Assembly: GCA_002099365.1 (NCBI GenBank)
Contig: MSED01000010.1
Coordinates: 1 to 64,000, forward strand
DNA length: 64,000 nucleotides
Direction: 5' to 3'
Source of the DNA: Phialophora verrucosa
Lineage: Eukaryota > Ascomycota > Eurotiomycetes > Chaetothyriales > Herpotrichiellaceae
The translations under genes and the position numbers were made by a program. Below are positions 38,150 to 52,380 of this stretch, piece by piece. A model generated the notes under the pieces. It made no database searches, was not told the origin of the DNA, and worked only from the letters and a program-made list of their open reading frames with translations. How positions within the stretch are numbered: position 1 is the stretch's first letter; each line of letters starts with the position of its first letter.

Positions 38150-40725
38150 TTTAATAAGAATTACTTATCTATTTACGAATATCCGGAAGTCTTCGCGATA
38201 ACTACTACTATAGCTCTAAATAAGGCTTATATAGAAAAGTTTATTCCCTTCCGAGATACTTATATAAAGTACTTTTTTAATTAATAATATAAATATAAAT
38301 AATATAGAATATATAGAACCGCTATTATTTAAAATAAGTAGAAAACTAAAAAACGAGCGGATACCTAGTTATTCTTTAATTAAGTCGTACGAAAGCGGGA
38401 TAGAATACTATTTATTTAGTACTACCTTTACTTTAAGATATTAGCGTATCCGACTAATAAGAATATAGATATAAACCCCCTTAGCTAATATCTCTATAGT
38501 CGAGACTATATCCGATACTATAGCGGAATAGAGCCGCTAAAAAGATTCTTCTCGAAGCGAAAGGTATATTAATAATTATTATAATACTTACTACTACTAA
38601 AACTAAATAGATAGAGAGTTATATTCTAAAAGATATTATAAAATTTAATTAAAAAGAGTTTTTTATATAGACTCTTTGTATTATTATAGTATTATATCTT
38701 CTCTTTCGAGCCTTAAATAATATTAAGTTCTATTAGTTTATTAAGATAGCCGCTCTTATACCTTTTACTATTTACCTTTAGCTCTTAAATTCGACTACTA
38801 TATATAGTCGCCTTAAGAGATATATTAAGGAATAAACTAAAAAGATTTTTAAACTACTTCCTATAGGTATAAAGATTTCTCTTATAATTAATAGCTAAAG
38901 TAGCCTTAATAAATTATACTTTATAGCGGTTCTTAAATAAGTTAACTAATATCTTCTTTATTAATTTTACTAATATCTATATAGCTACTTTATTAATAAA
39001 AACTAAAACTTTTAAGAAATACTTATTAATTTTAAGAAGATTACTAGTAAATATATTAAAAAGCTTCTTTATAATAAACTTATTAAATTATTAAATAATA
39101 ATAAAGTTATTATTAATATAATTTACTATTTAATAACTAATAATATAAAGAATTAATAGAAGATAGCGAAAGAATTTAATATAATAATTAAGATCTTTAG
39201 TAGCGAAATAAATATTTATTATATTTTATATTTAGTATATATTATTTAGCTCTTAATTAAAGCCTTTCTAAAGTATCTTAGAATCTCCGCTAGAAATAAT
39301 AAAGTAGCTATATATTAAGATAAAAAGATTAAAAGACGATCTACTTATATTAAGAAGTCGAGAACTCTTAATATAATTATAGATATACTTTATAAGATAT
39401 AAACTTTTACTATTTAATAATAACTATTATAATAATCCTTTTTAACTACTCTTTATCTAAATATATAATCTCTATATCTATATTAATAACTTATTATAAT
39501 ATAAACACCGCTTTTAAGGCGTATAAATACGCCGGTAACCGCTTAACCTTCTTTAAGATATCGCTAGTCGCTAGAACGCTACTTATTATATACTATATCG
39601 TATCGAGCTCCTTATAGATAATATTTATATTTAGCTTATATTCGAAGTTAAAAAAGATAAGTAAGTAATACGCTTTATATTTACGGCGATAGAAAAGTAA
39701 TATTTATAATATTTATAAGAGCTCTTAGCACTTTTCGCTTTATTTACTAAAGCTATTAGTATATTAAAATTTAGCTTTATAATTTACTTTACTTATAATA
39801 TATATAATAAATTATTCTAGTATATTAAAATTAAAAAATAAAAGCTTAATTAAAAATAAACCCTATAGAAAGTAAAGATAAGAGATATACTTAATAAAGC
39901 CTAAAATATACTCTAAAAGTAATATAAAACTATAGAAGATAATCTATAATATATCTTTAATATTACTATAATTTTATTACTAGTATATAAGGATAAGTTT
40001 TTTAAAGGAGAGAACTAAATAATAAAGGCTAGCTAAATACTGTTTATAAATAATTAAGCCTCCTTAATATTAACTATTATAGCGATTAATATATTTAAGC
40101 TTAATAATATATTAACTATATAAAATAGCTTATTAAAAAATATATTCTTATTATTAATAAGTAAGTAAAATATAAGTAAAGGGCGAAAGAAGCTTTAACT
40201 ATTATTAATATTAACGACCTATAACTTAATAATATTCCGAGCCGTCCGCTACTCTAGCCGCTTATAGCTAATAACTTAATTATTCTATCTAATAATAACA
40301 GTCTAAATATTAAATATACTAATTAAAGGGCTCTATATATAGTTACCTATATACTCTTAAAGGCTTACTAGTCTATAAATACTCGAGGTAATAGCTTAAC
40401 GCTAAAGGGACTATTTTATAAGACGAAAAACTATTTATTAAAGTTTAAGCTTAGTAAATATCTTTACTTATTACTAAATAAGTATTATTATATAGTCTAT
40501 TATAACTAAACTAACTTATATTAACTACCGGCGATAAGGCGAAAGATATCTTATAATAGTAGAAATAATATAAGAAGTAGTTTCCTATTCTTATAGCTAT
40601 TACTAGAGACTTTCTCGCTATCTTTACTACTAAGGCCGGTATTAAATAAATATTTAATATTTCTTATAACTTTATTATTTATTAATATTATAATTTAAAA
40701 GGTTTTATAATATATTTTTTTATAT
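38150..40725 (+). pseudogene. hAT-superfamily transposase pseudogene (main part)
   Basis: Plus-strand blocks match the layout of fungal hAT transposases. Around 38970-39060 a zone reads YFINKN#NF#EILINFKKIT, corresponding to the HFID..W.L...LL.F part of the catalytic fold. Around 39110-39150 is YLITNNIKN, where TTDNASNN-type sequence is expected (Asp now Asn). Around 39215-39290 comes a HILCLVHIIQLL-like helix (now YILYLVYIIQLLIKAFLKYL). The C-terminal dimerisation domain (hATC) is at about 40555-40725: FPILIAITRDFLAIFTTKAG, formerly the WW..Y..FP.L...RDFLAIP type. The upstream block 38150-38680 is readable but not assigned. The gene is cut at 40725 by the A1 insertion and continues at 61850. 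Confidence 0.72.
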
Positions 40726-40730
40726 TAACT
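40726..40730. repeat. Target duplication TAACT (left) of A1 copy 2
   Basis: Identical to 61850-61854 on the far side of the 21-kb nest. Confidence 0.88.
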
Positions 40731-41189
40731 TATTATAAATCGCTTTATATAAGGTAATACTATAGTTTAAGAGGTTTCTCTTACTAGTAGAGTAGTAATA
40801 TAATACTAGCCTAAGGTAAAGGTATACGGTTACTTATAACGGCGTAAGGTAAAGTAATACTCCTATATCCTAAAGGTAGGGGTCGGAGTATAACTATTAT
40901 TAACTACGGACTATTTCTTACTAGGGACGACCCGTCCGCTATATAGTTATCTATCTCTTTTATAGATCTAGCTAGCTTAGCCTAGCTTAACCGAGTTTAT
41001 TAAGCTATATTAATTCTTATAGACTATATAGTTTTACTAAATTACTCTTAAGTTAGGTAGTCTAGGTAATCTAGTTATATATTAGCCTTATTAATAAGGC
41101 TATATCTTCGCTATAGTTTCCTTATAACTCTATAATTTATTATTATAGCTTTAGCTTAGGCTAGCCGCTTTAAAGGTTAGACTATAATA
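40731..41189 (-). repeat. 3' LTR of A1 copy 2 (459 bp)
   Basis: Inverted relative to 1408-1866. It is followed by a pyrimidine run, CTTTTCTTTTC (41190-41200), which is the minus-strand polypurine tract. Confidence 0.94.
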
Positions 41190-41200
41190 CTTTTCTTTTC

Positions 41201-44200
41201 TTAATCTATTCGCTATTCTAGTATATATAAGGTAAGCTATATCTCTAGCTAAGGTTCTTCCCTTTCTTTCTTATAGCTAATAATATTCTCTAATTAAGTT
41301 ATTAAGAACTATTATTATATCTTCTCTATCTAGCGTCGTAAGAATATCTATATATAAATTTAAGCCCTTAGTCGTTAGTTTTTTAAAATAGGTCGCTATT
41401 TAAACTATATTACCTTTAACTTTATCTACTAGATACTAAAGGGCTAGTCGCTCTATAATACTTACTATCGGAAAGGAAAGAAAGTAAACAAGTATAATAG
41501 TTATTTCTCGATTTTTAATTTCGACGCGCTATAGAACTAGCGCGAAAAGATATAACGTAATATTACTAAAAAGGACTATTAAATTAGTAAGTTAATTACT
41601 ATTCTTACTATAGTATAGAAAGAGAAGAATAATATATAATAATATATAGAATATTTACTTACTAAGTAAAAATAGATATTATCTCGTAAGCTAAAGGTAC
41701 TTAACGCTATTAATAAAGTATCCGTTTTAAACGCGTTATTATCTTATTTCGCCTTTACTCTAGATTTCGCCTTTAAGTCTACCCTTAAGTAGATAGTATT
41801 ATCCAGAGGTACTAGGTAACTATTACCTTCGGAAGATATTTAGTAGGTTTCTATATATTCTTTAAGTTATTATACTTTAATTACTTTATTAGGTAGCGCT
41901 TTAGGTTTTTATTAATATAATCTATAATTTTTTCTATATTATATAGGGGTTCTTAAGTTTCTTTATAAATTAAGACTAGCTTAGGTTTAGTGTTCTAAGG
42001 GGTCTTTTTTAATAGCGATTTATAAAAAATTAAATAAATATTTATATTAATAGATAATTCTATTTTAAATATAATTAGTTTTAGTTTTCTCTTAATTTTA
42101 TAAGGTTCGATTTTCGTATAATTAAGTTTATCTAATAACTTTATTATTTTAATATTTTTTCGTAAAATATAAACTTTCTCCCTCTTTTAAAAGTTTAGTC
42201 CCTTAGATCTTTTCTTATTTACTTATTTTACTATTTTTTATTAAATTTTCTAAAGTTTTTACCTTAATATTTTATATAATAATTATAGTTTCTCGACCGA
42301 GATTTTTACTTTTTTTATAATTAGTTTTATTTCTCTTAAATCTTTTTTAATATTTAAGTATCTTTTATAGTTTATATAAAATAGTAATATATCTATTACT
42401 AATATTAAATTATTATATATAAACTATATAATTAGTAAAAGTTCTACTTAATTATTTTATTAATAGTTCGTATAGTATTATAAATATTATTTTAGTATTT
42501 AATTTATCCTTTTAGTTTATTTATTTATTTATAAGTAGTATACTATTAATAATTTTTAATATATTTCTATAAGGTTTATAAGTAATTACTAAAACTATAA
42601 TATAAATAGCTTATCCCGATCTAATTTAATTATATTTAGTGTACTATATTATACTATTATCGTCCTTATAAGTATATATATTATATCTTCAGCCGTCGCT
42701 ATCTCTTTCTACAGCTAGAAGTATATATATTTAGTTAGTTTATCCTCTATAACTAGGATTAAATTATACTTAGTCTCTATTAAAGGTTTCTTAAACTTTA
42801 GTAGTTTAATAATAAAGTCTAGTATAATTATTAACTATATCTAGTTTAGTAGTTTTATTATCTATAATAGCTCGTATAGCTTATACCTTACGTATTTAGC
42901 TTTATAGTAAGTATTATAGTTCTTAATATACTCTTTGATCTTCTTTTATAGTCGCGGCTATATATAGTCTCTTATAATTAATTTAATTATTTTATTAATC
43001 TCTTAGTAGCCTATAGACTTATTATTATATCTAGTAGCGATAATATTTCTCCTTTACTATATAGTAAGCTTTAGCTATTCTATTATTATAGTAATTATCT
43101 ATATTTTTCTATATATTAGAACGCTTTCTTATTATTTTAATAGTACTACCAGTTTAGGTTTTATCGTATCTATATAATTTATTCTTTTACTAAAAGTATT
43201 CGCCCTTCTATTTTTTATTCCTTAAATATAATTAATTCGGAAATCGTATCTAGCGAGTATTTTAGCTTATTTAATTTATTTTTTATTAAGTTTCTTAGTT
43301 ATAATTTAGTATAATAAGTTCTTATAATTTATAAAAACCTAAACTAAATATTTTACTTCTTTAAAGTAAACCTTTTACTATTAAAGTACTTTTATAATTA
43401 CTAATAGCTCTTTATTATATATATTATAATTTAACTCTAGTTTTATTATCTTTTAAGAATAGTATATTACTAATCTAGCTTTATTATCTTCTCCCTTTTA
43501 AGTAAGGTATACTCTAATCGCTTCGTTGGATGCGTCGGTTTCTAGTAAAGCTTCCTTTTCTAGGTTAAAGATAATAAGGATAGGTGTACTAGTAAGGCGC
43601 CTCTTAATCTCCTTAAAGGATTCTTACTCTTCCGGTCCGAACTAGAAACTTACTTTTTTTTTTATTAATTTAGTTAATAGTACTATAAGCTTAGAGAACC
43701 CTTTAATAAATTATTAGTAGTAGTTCGCTAGTTTTAAGAATATTTATATCTTCTTAACTATCTTTAGTTATAGCTATTTTTTAATAGCTTAGATCTTAGC
43801 TAGATTTAGTTTTAGCCGTCCTTCTAATATAAGATAGCTTAAGAATATTATCTTTTATTTATAAAACTTATATTTACTAAGTTTTAGTAATAAATCCGCT
43901 TACTATAACTTTCTTATTATCTTCTTAATATATTTTATATACTTCTTATAGATATTAAAGTAAATTAGAATATTATTTAAATAAGTAAGGATAAAGTCTT
44001 CTAGATACTCTTTTAAAGTATTATTAATAAGGGCCTAAAATATTATAGAGGTATTAGTTAGTTTAAATAATATAACTAAATATTTATAGACTCCTTAACT
44101 TATTTAGAAAGCTATCTTTTACTTTTTATCTTTAGCTATTTATATTTAGTAGTAAGTATTTTATATATTAAGTATAGTAAGCTATTAGGTTCTTCTTAGC

Positions 44201-45373
44201 TAATTCTATAATTTTTAAATTAGAGATATTAAGTAGATATTCTTTTTAGTAATTATATTTAGCGGTTTAAAATTAATATAAAGCCTTAATATCTTATCTT
44301 TTTTATTCACGAAGAGTATTTTATAGGATATTCTTAGTTTATTGTTTTTTTAAATAAAACTCTTAACTTTTAGATCTTATATATACTTATATAGAAAGTC
44401 GGACTCTTTTTTAGATAGTTCTCTTAGCTATTCTTTATATAAAGGTTTCTTTATTCCTTTAATAAACTTAATTAAGTAGTCCTAAGGTTTATATTTAGAT
44501 AGTGCGGCGAGTTCTTTTCGCTTCTAGAATAAGTTCTTAAATTCTTTATATTTTAGAGGTAATTCGTGCGTCTCTAGTTTAGCTAAAATATATTTCTTTA
44601 GTCGTACCTAAATTACTTTTATAGGGGTCTTTAGAGATAATTAGTCTTCTATTTCCTTTTTATAACTATATTTTAGAAACTCGATAGTTCTTTTCTTCTA
44701 ATATATTTATAAGTTATAGTCGAATAACTATACTATATCGAGTATTATATTATACTTTAGTAGCGTTATTATATTAAGGGATATTCTTTTCTAGTATTAT
44801 CTAATTACTATAGGTATATCCTATATTTATTCTATAATTATATCGGTATTTTATTTATCTACTATTAATAGAGCGTATAGTAGTTCTTTCTTTTTAATAT
44901 ATCCGCTTAACTTTCTACTTATTTCTCTACTAATATAGTTTTAGTTAGCTTTATAGTTTATTAGGGCTCTTACTCTTCTTTCTATAAGCTCTACTTTAAA
45001 GGTAATATATTCTATATATTACTTTAATAGGATTATATATAGGGTATAAAATCTTTTCTTAAGATAGTTTAACCTTCTTAATTTATCTTTAAGTCGTTTT
45101 TTAGTAATCTTTAATATATATATCTTTAAGTATCTTAAGAATAGTCTATCTTAAAGTATTTATTTAGTACTTTAAAAGCTTTAAGGTAGATTTTAGTACT
45201 TAGTAAGTTTAGGTCTATATAGAAGAGGTACTTATATTCTAGCTCTCTATAGTAATAATTCGCTAGATACTAGTATAGAAAGTATTCTATAATAAACTTA
45301 TAGTAAAGTTAATAGTTTACTATTTTTTCTATTAGTGTAAAAGTTTCTATATTTTCTATTATTATTAAGTAGT
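41201..45373 (-). pseudogene. pol part of A1 copy 2 (chromodomain, integrase, RNase H, RT, protease)
   Basis: Co-linear and inverted relative to A1 copy 1, from the 3' UTR up to the position equivalent to about 4225 in that copy. On the minus strand, the reverse transcriptase active site reads YLNN at 43983-43972, RNase H lies near 43560-43400 and the integrase zinc zone near 43050-42900. Interruptions are TAA/TAG. The copy breaks at the GTAGT target site of the A2 element and resumes at 52835. Confidence 0.85.
45369..45373. repeat. Target duplication GTAGT (left) of the A2 element
   Basis: Identical to 52830-52834. The host A1 sequence joins correctly across it when compared with A1 copy 1 near 4230. 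Confidence 0.9.
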
Positions 45374-45822
45374 TATTACGACCCGACCTCTATACGACTA
45401 GCCCTAACTAAAGCTATAATGATAGGACCCTAAGGTCGTAAGGAAACTATAGCGAAAATATAGCCTCGTTAGTAAGGCTGGCACATAACTAGATCACCTA
45501 GACCGCCTGGCTTAGGACTAATCTAGGGGAGCTATGCGGGATCGGTGTAGCTCGGCGGGCTCGGCTGAGCTAGGCTGATCTAGACGAATCCCGGTGGTAG
45601 ATAAATAATTATATAGTGTACGGATCGGCCCTCCTTGAGGAACGATCCGTAGTTAATAATAGTTATACTCCGACCCCTATCTTTAGGATATAGGAGTGTT
45701 GTTTCACCTTACGCTGTTATAAGTAACCGTGTATCTTTACCTTAGCTAGTATTACGTTACTACTCTATCAGCGAGAGAACCCTCGGACTATAGTATTACC
45801 TTACGTAGAGCGATTCGTAATA
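45374..45822 (+). repeat. 5' LTR of the A2 element (449 bp)
   Basis: Same length as 52381-52829. It keeps GC-rich blocks such as GGCTCGGCTGAGCTAGGCTG near 45568, which is mutated to GGCTCGGTTAAGCTAGGCTA in A1. Confidence 0.95.
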
Positions 45823-45955
45823 TATTAACTATTTATCTTAACGAGTAGTAATAAGGATATATTTAGTAATACCCGACTAAAGTCGCTAGAAGTTAATTAA
45901 TTAGTTATAGAAAGCCTTAGAAACTTTTCTACTACTAGCCTAGCAGTTAGGGCTA

Positions 45956-48900
45956 AGGTCGACGACAGAAAGGATATCTTAAAGGTTAACCTATTCGACG
46001 GACGATATAGCTAACTTAATACCTTCCTAATCTAACTTAAACTTATATTTAAACTTAACCTAACTAAGTTCGAGGATAGACCTAGTAAGGTTATATACGC
46101 TATAATATATCTTAAAGGACTAGCGTTTATATAGTTTAAACTTACTATAAAGGGATATATAGACGACGCTAAACTAGACGCTAATATACTAGCCTACTTT
46201 AAGCACTTCGCGGAATTTAAGAACCGTATTCGTAAAGTGTTTAGGACTATTAACGATAAACGTATAGCGGCCTAAGTAATCTACACTATTAAGTAAAAGG
46301 GATCCGCCGCCGCTTACTACTCTAAGTTCAACTAAATCGCTAAGAAGTTGAACTAGGAAGACGAAGACGTGTTTACTTAGATCTTCTATAACGGACTTAA
46401 GGAGTAAGTCCGCTAGGAGATAATAAATTTATTTATCGACTATAAGTAAATGGTGGATAAAGTAATTAAGATTAATAATCGACTATATAAGCTACGACTA
46501 AAACGGAATAGGCGCTGTAACCTAGTTAAGTACACTCGTTAAGGATATTAGTTCTAAGGACAGCGATACTATAGTGATTTAATAGACCTTAACCTTATAT
46601 ATTGAAGCCGTCCTTTAAGGAGTAGAGGCAATAGAGCTCGGGGTCGAGGCGGATACTATAGCTAAGGTTAGAAGAATAAGTAATAGACTTAACGAGGAAA
46701 GGATAGACTGTACTACACTTATAGAAAACCTAGACACCGTATAAAAGATTATCGATAAACGATTTAAGGACTATATATAATAATAAGTAACGGTATAGCC
46801 GGTTCTATAGCGAAAAAGGCCGATACTATAGAGAAGATTCGAATAATTACCGATAGTTAAGGTATAATAGTATAGTCGGGGCACCTATATTAAGAAGTTT
46901 ACGAAGAACTTAGTGAACTCTAGAAGGACCGCTTAAAGGAAGTTACTTTAGGAGAGGCTACAACAGCTCTTATAAAAATATATAAAGAAACTATATTTAA
47001 TTAATACGTAGCTCTATCTTAGACCGCTTATTATAACGACGGTTACCTTACGTATTATTCTAGAAAAATAGGATCCGGCTAGTTTCTCTAGCTACCTAGG
47101 AAACGGAAGAATCGACGCAATAAGAAGACTAAAGAGATTTAAGAAACTCTTGCCCGAGAAGGAGACTTACGAGATACCGAAGAAAAAAGAAACGACGATA
47201 GTTTCTAGATAATAAATAGCGAGGAGGAATCGGTTCGGTTTATTGCTATCGAAACTACGAGAGAAAAGGTGGTAATTATAACGCTATACTAGAAAAAAGA
47301 CGAGTACTAGGAGCCGGAGTGCCTTTAAGGGAAATAAACTATATACTAGTACTATATCTTTAACCTAAAGGCGGAGCTCTAGTTACTCGCGGCTATTTTT
47401 ATTAAGTTCTGTATAAGGACTAATTATAGCGAATCTTAGCTATATATATATATTGCGAGAAGAATCTACACTATTGAGCTCCCGCGAGAGGTCGTAGAAA
47501 GAATAGCTAGGATGCTAACCTAAACCCTAAAAATGATAAGTAAAGTAAAGGACTCGAGTAGTAGAACCGTAAACGAATTACCGTTGGGCCCGGACGACAA
47601 CTAAAAGAAATAACGATTCGTGACTATTAAATAGACGATAGAGCGGGTTAAGATTATTACGAACACTTGGATAATAGAGGAATTATACTAAGAAGAATAT
47701 ACGGAAGGATAATATACGTATATCGCCTTTAATGAAGAAGCGCTAGTCTAGGAATACCTTAAATAGATTATATTACGCTATTGTTTTAATAATAAATACG
47801 AAGATTATAGAATAATATACGTATACTAGTATATCGGACCTACAATAATAGTAATTTAATACGCTAAGGAAAAGTAGAAGCGGATCTAGGATGCGTATAA
47901 GGCGCGTATATATAGTGAAGGATATATAATCGGGGAAACCTATAAGGTAGGAATTCTTACTAATAATAGAGTATAAAGGATCTATATCGCTAAAGTATTT
48001 TCGTACGACGATAAAGACTATCTATATAATGATTCCGCTGACCACTGATATTACTATAATATAGATCTTAATATAGACGACGAAAGAATATACTCTAAAG
48101 CGTTCGAATAGATAATTAAGGAAGGGTATAAATATAAGAACCGGAAATACAGTATATACTAATATCTATACGTTTACTATAGGAAATAGAATTATTTAAT
48201 AATAATAGGTAATATAAATACTTTATTAATAGTAGAAGAGGTTATAGACTATTATATATACTATAAGTTTATTACGGAATATTTCTAGTGCTAATACTTA
48301 GTGAGTTACTACTACTAGAAGCTAGAATATAAATACCTATTCTATATAAACCTAGAACGGCTGTATACTAAAATCCACCTTAAAGCGTTCGGGTTTCTCG
48401 ACGAATACTTTAATACGGACTACCGTTAGGATATATAGAGGTATATATACTAGAGAATATTAAAAAACAGCTTAGAGATAGACTAGAGAGGCTAGATTGT
48501 CTTAAAGGGAGGCCTTATTCTCTATATATAATTCTATCGGAATAATATATAGAGTATATTACCTTTAAGGTTATACTTATAGGAATTAGGGCTAGGGCCT
48601 TAATAAACTACGGAGCTAACTAGAACTATATTAGTAAGAAAATAAGTAAGAAGTTAAGTAATTATACGGTAAAAAAGAAATTACTATACGCTCTATTAAT
48701 AGTAAACGGAAGAACTATTAGTATAATTATAGAATAGGTATAAGACGTACCTATAATAATTAGACGATATAATAAAAGAATATCTCTCGATATAACGACG
48801 CTATTAAAGTATAATATAGTACTCGATATAGTATAGTTATATAATTATAACTTAATAATAAATTAAAAAAGAAGAACTCTCGAGTTTTTAGAATATAGTT

Positions 48901-51870
48901 ATAAAAGAGAAAAGGGAGATCGATTATCTCTAAAGGCCTCTATTAGAGCAATTTAGGTATAACCGAAGGGACGTGTTTTAGCTGGACTAGATACGTATAA
49001 GCTACCTCTAGAATATAAAGAATTTAAGGACTTGTTCTAGAAGCGAGAAGGACTCGCCGCGCTACTTGAGCATAAACCTTAGAACTACTTGATCGAGTTC
49101 TAAGAAGGGAAAGAGAATCCTTCTTATAAGGGATAATTAAGGGAGCTATCTAGAGAAGAGTTCGACTTTCTAAAGAAGTATATACGGGATCTAGAAATTA
49201 AGGGTTTCATTCGAAAACTTAATAAACTAAGGATATCCTATAGGATACTCTTTACACTAAAAAAGGATAGAACACTAAGGCCGTATATCGACTTTAGACT
49301 ACTAAATGTAATTATTAAGAAGAATATTTACCCGATACTACTAATTTAAGAGCTCTAGAATTAGCTAGGAAGGGCTAAATAGCTTATAGCACTTAATGTA
49401 TAGGACGCCTACTATCGAGTATATATAAAAGCTGGAGAAGAATAGAAGACGGTGTTTAGAACTAATTAGGGAGTTTATAAATATCTAATTATATCTTTTA
49501 GATTAATTAACGTCTCTATAATATTTTAAGCTCTTATTAATAATACGCTTGAGGAGTATCTCGAAGACTTTATTCTAGCTTATCTAAATAATATCTTAAT
49601 TTATTTCGAAACCTATAAAGAGTATATAGAATATATTAAAAAGATAATAAGGAAGTTATAAGAGAAAGATTTACTGTTGAAACTTAGTAAATACGAGTTT
49701 TATAAGAGGGAGATAGCGTTTCTAGGCTATCTTGTCTCCGAAGGATAGCTAAAACTAGATCTAGCGAAAGTCTAAGCTATCGAGGAATAGCTATAGCTAA
49801 AGAATGTTAAGGAAGTATAAGTATTCCTTAGACTAACGAATTACTACCGCCGGTTTATTAAAGGGTTTTCCCGGATTACTATACTACTAACTAACTTAAC
49901 TAAGAAGGAAACCGACTTCTAATTCGGATTAGATGTAGAGAAAGCCTTTAAGGAGCTAAAGGGCCGCCTAACTAGCGCCTTTATTCTTATAATCTTCGAT
50001 CTAAAAAAGGAAGCTCTACTAGAAACGGATACGTCCGATAAAGCGATTAGAGTATATTTCACTTAAAGAGGGGAGGATAGTAAGGCTAGATTAGTAATTT
50101 ATTACTCTAGAAAAATAATAGGGCTAAAGTTGAACTATAATATTTACGATAAGGAACTTTTAGCTATAGTGGAAGTACTTAGATAATAGTGAGTATATCT
50201 TAAAGGTGCTAAGTATTTAGTATAGATCTTTACGAATTATAAGAACCTATTATACTAAACTACTACGAAGGAACTTAATAGAAGATAAGTTAAATAGGCT
50301 AAAATGTTAGCCTTATATAACTTCCGGATTAACTATATCCGAGAAATAGAGAATAGAAGGGCGGATACCCTTAACCGGCGAGCGGACTATATAGAAATAA
50401 CTAGATCCGAACCGAATACGCTATTAAAGTAATAAGGGAATACTCTAGTCTATCGAGGAAAGATATAAGCTATTACTATAATGACTAAATAACCGGAGCT
50501 ATTGCCGTAACAGCGATAGAATGTAATAGCCGCCCGGTATAACGATAAAGCAGTAGGCTATTAAGGAATTAATAAAATAATTAAGTTAGTTATAAGGGAT
50601 TATATATAGTTAGGACTTAGAAAGGAGGTTAAAGAGTATATTAAGAACTGCGATATATACTATAAAGCTAAATATACTAGGTATAAACTATACGGATTAC
50701 TATAGATAATAGAATTACCTAATAAGGTGTAGTCGATAGTGGCGCTAGACTTTATCACTAAACTACCGAAGTTAGGAGAACCCTTAACGGGTATAAAATA
50801 CGACTTAATACTAGTTATAGGAGATAAGTTAACTAAGTATATCTACTTTTAACTATAGAAAGAGTCTAGTATAGCGGAAGATATAGTGTACGCCTTAATA
50901 AGGACGGTGATTATATAATATAGTACACTAAATATAATTAAATCGAATTGGGATAAGCTCTTTATATTATAGTTCTAGTAATTACTTATAGATTTTACGG
51001 GTACACATTAAAAGCTATCGACAGTATATTATCTATAGACGGACAGATAGATAGAAAGAATAAACTAAACGCTGGAATAATATCTACGATGTTATACGAA
51101 TTATTAATAAAATAACTAGGTTAAGCTGCTACTTATTATATAATTTACTTATAATAACTCGACGTTAATAATAGAAATATTACTATTTTACGCGAATTAC
51201 GAGAGGTACCTAAATATTAATAAAGACCTAAGGGGTATAAAACTAATTATATAGAAAGTAAAAATCTCGGTTGAAAAACTATAATTACTATATAAGATGC
51301 TTAAGGAAGAATTATAAAAAATCTAATAAAAAGTAGTAAAATAAGTAAATAGGAAAAGATCTAAGGGATTAGATTTTTAGGAGGGGGAGAAAGTTTATAT
51401 TTTACGAAAAAATATTAAAATAATAAGGCTATTAAATAAATTTAATTACACGAAAATTAGACTATATAGGATTAAGAAGAAGTTAGGACTAGTTATATTT
51501 AAAATGGAATTGCCCGCGGGTATAAATATTTATCTAGTCTTTTATAAATTACTACTAAAGAAAGTATCGCTAAACGCTAAACTAGGATCGGTGCTAGTCT
51601 ATAAAGAAATATAAGAACCCCTATACGATATAGAACATATCCTAAACCATTCTAATAAGGCACTAAGGCGCTACCTAGTGAAATAGTTAGGATATAACGA
51701 TTTAGAAAATATATAGGAATCTACTAAACATCTTTCGAGGGAATTAATTATCTAGTATCACCGAACGTTACTATCTACTTAAGGGTAGGCTCGAAGACGG
51801 GATCTAAGGTAAAGGTAAAATAAGATAATAAGGCGTCTAAAACGGAGGCTTTATTAATAGTATTAAGCGC
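45956..51870 (+). pseudogene. Degraded gag-pol of the A2 element
   Basis: This is the best-preserved polyprotein in the window. Gag starts near 45956 (VNLFDGRYS#LNTFLI). The CCHC knuckle lies at 46711-46752, with Cys-to-Tyr changes. The protease catalytic Asp is Asn at 48606-48608. Reverse transcriptase starts near 49247 (LKKDRTLRPYIDFRLLN), and YLDD reads YLNN at 49581-49592. RNase H is at about 50020-50190 (ETDTSDKAIRVYF). The integrase zinc zone is at 50555-50710. The catalytic triad is Asp at 50748-50750, Asn in place of Asp at 50946-50948, and Glu at 51054-51056. A chromodomain is clear at 51606-51735 (YDIEHILNHSNKALRRYLVK, then a former Trp now a stop, then LGY). Chromodomains direct integration to methylated-histone chromatin, which fits insertion into older repeats. 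Confidence 0.92.
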
Positions 51871-52367
51871 CTCGAGCTCGCGCGATAATATTTATTTCTA
51901 CTCAGTAAGTAGACGCTCGGTATATTATTATATATTATCCTTCTCCTTTTGCGCTATAATAAGAGCGGTAATTAGCTTATTAATTCGACGATCTTTCTTA
52001 GTAATATCACGTTGTATCTTTTCGCGCTAATCTTATAATATATTAAAATCAGAGATCGAAAAACAACTATCGTATTCGCTTACTTTTTTCCCTTTCTGTC
52101 GATAGATGTCGTAGAGCGACTAACTCTCTAATATTTAGTAGACCGAGTTAAAGGCGATATAGTTCGAATAGCGATCTATTTTAAAGAATTGACGACTAAG
52201 CGCTTAAATCCGTGTATAGGCGTTTTTACGACGTTAGGTAGAGGAAGTACGGTAGTAGTCTTTAATAATACGGTTAGAGGATATAATTAGCTATAAGAAG
52301 AGGAAAAGGACGGGACTCGAGTTAAGGGTATAGCTTATTTTATATACGCTAGAATAGCGAATAGGTT

Positions 52368-52380
52368 AGAGAGGGGAAAG
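52368..52380 (+). other. Polypurine tract of the A2 element
   Basis: AGAGAGGGGAAAG directly abuts the 3' LTR at 52381. Confidence 0.88.
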
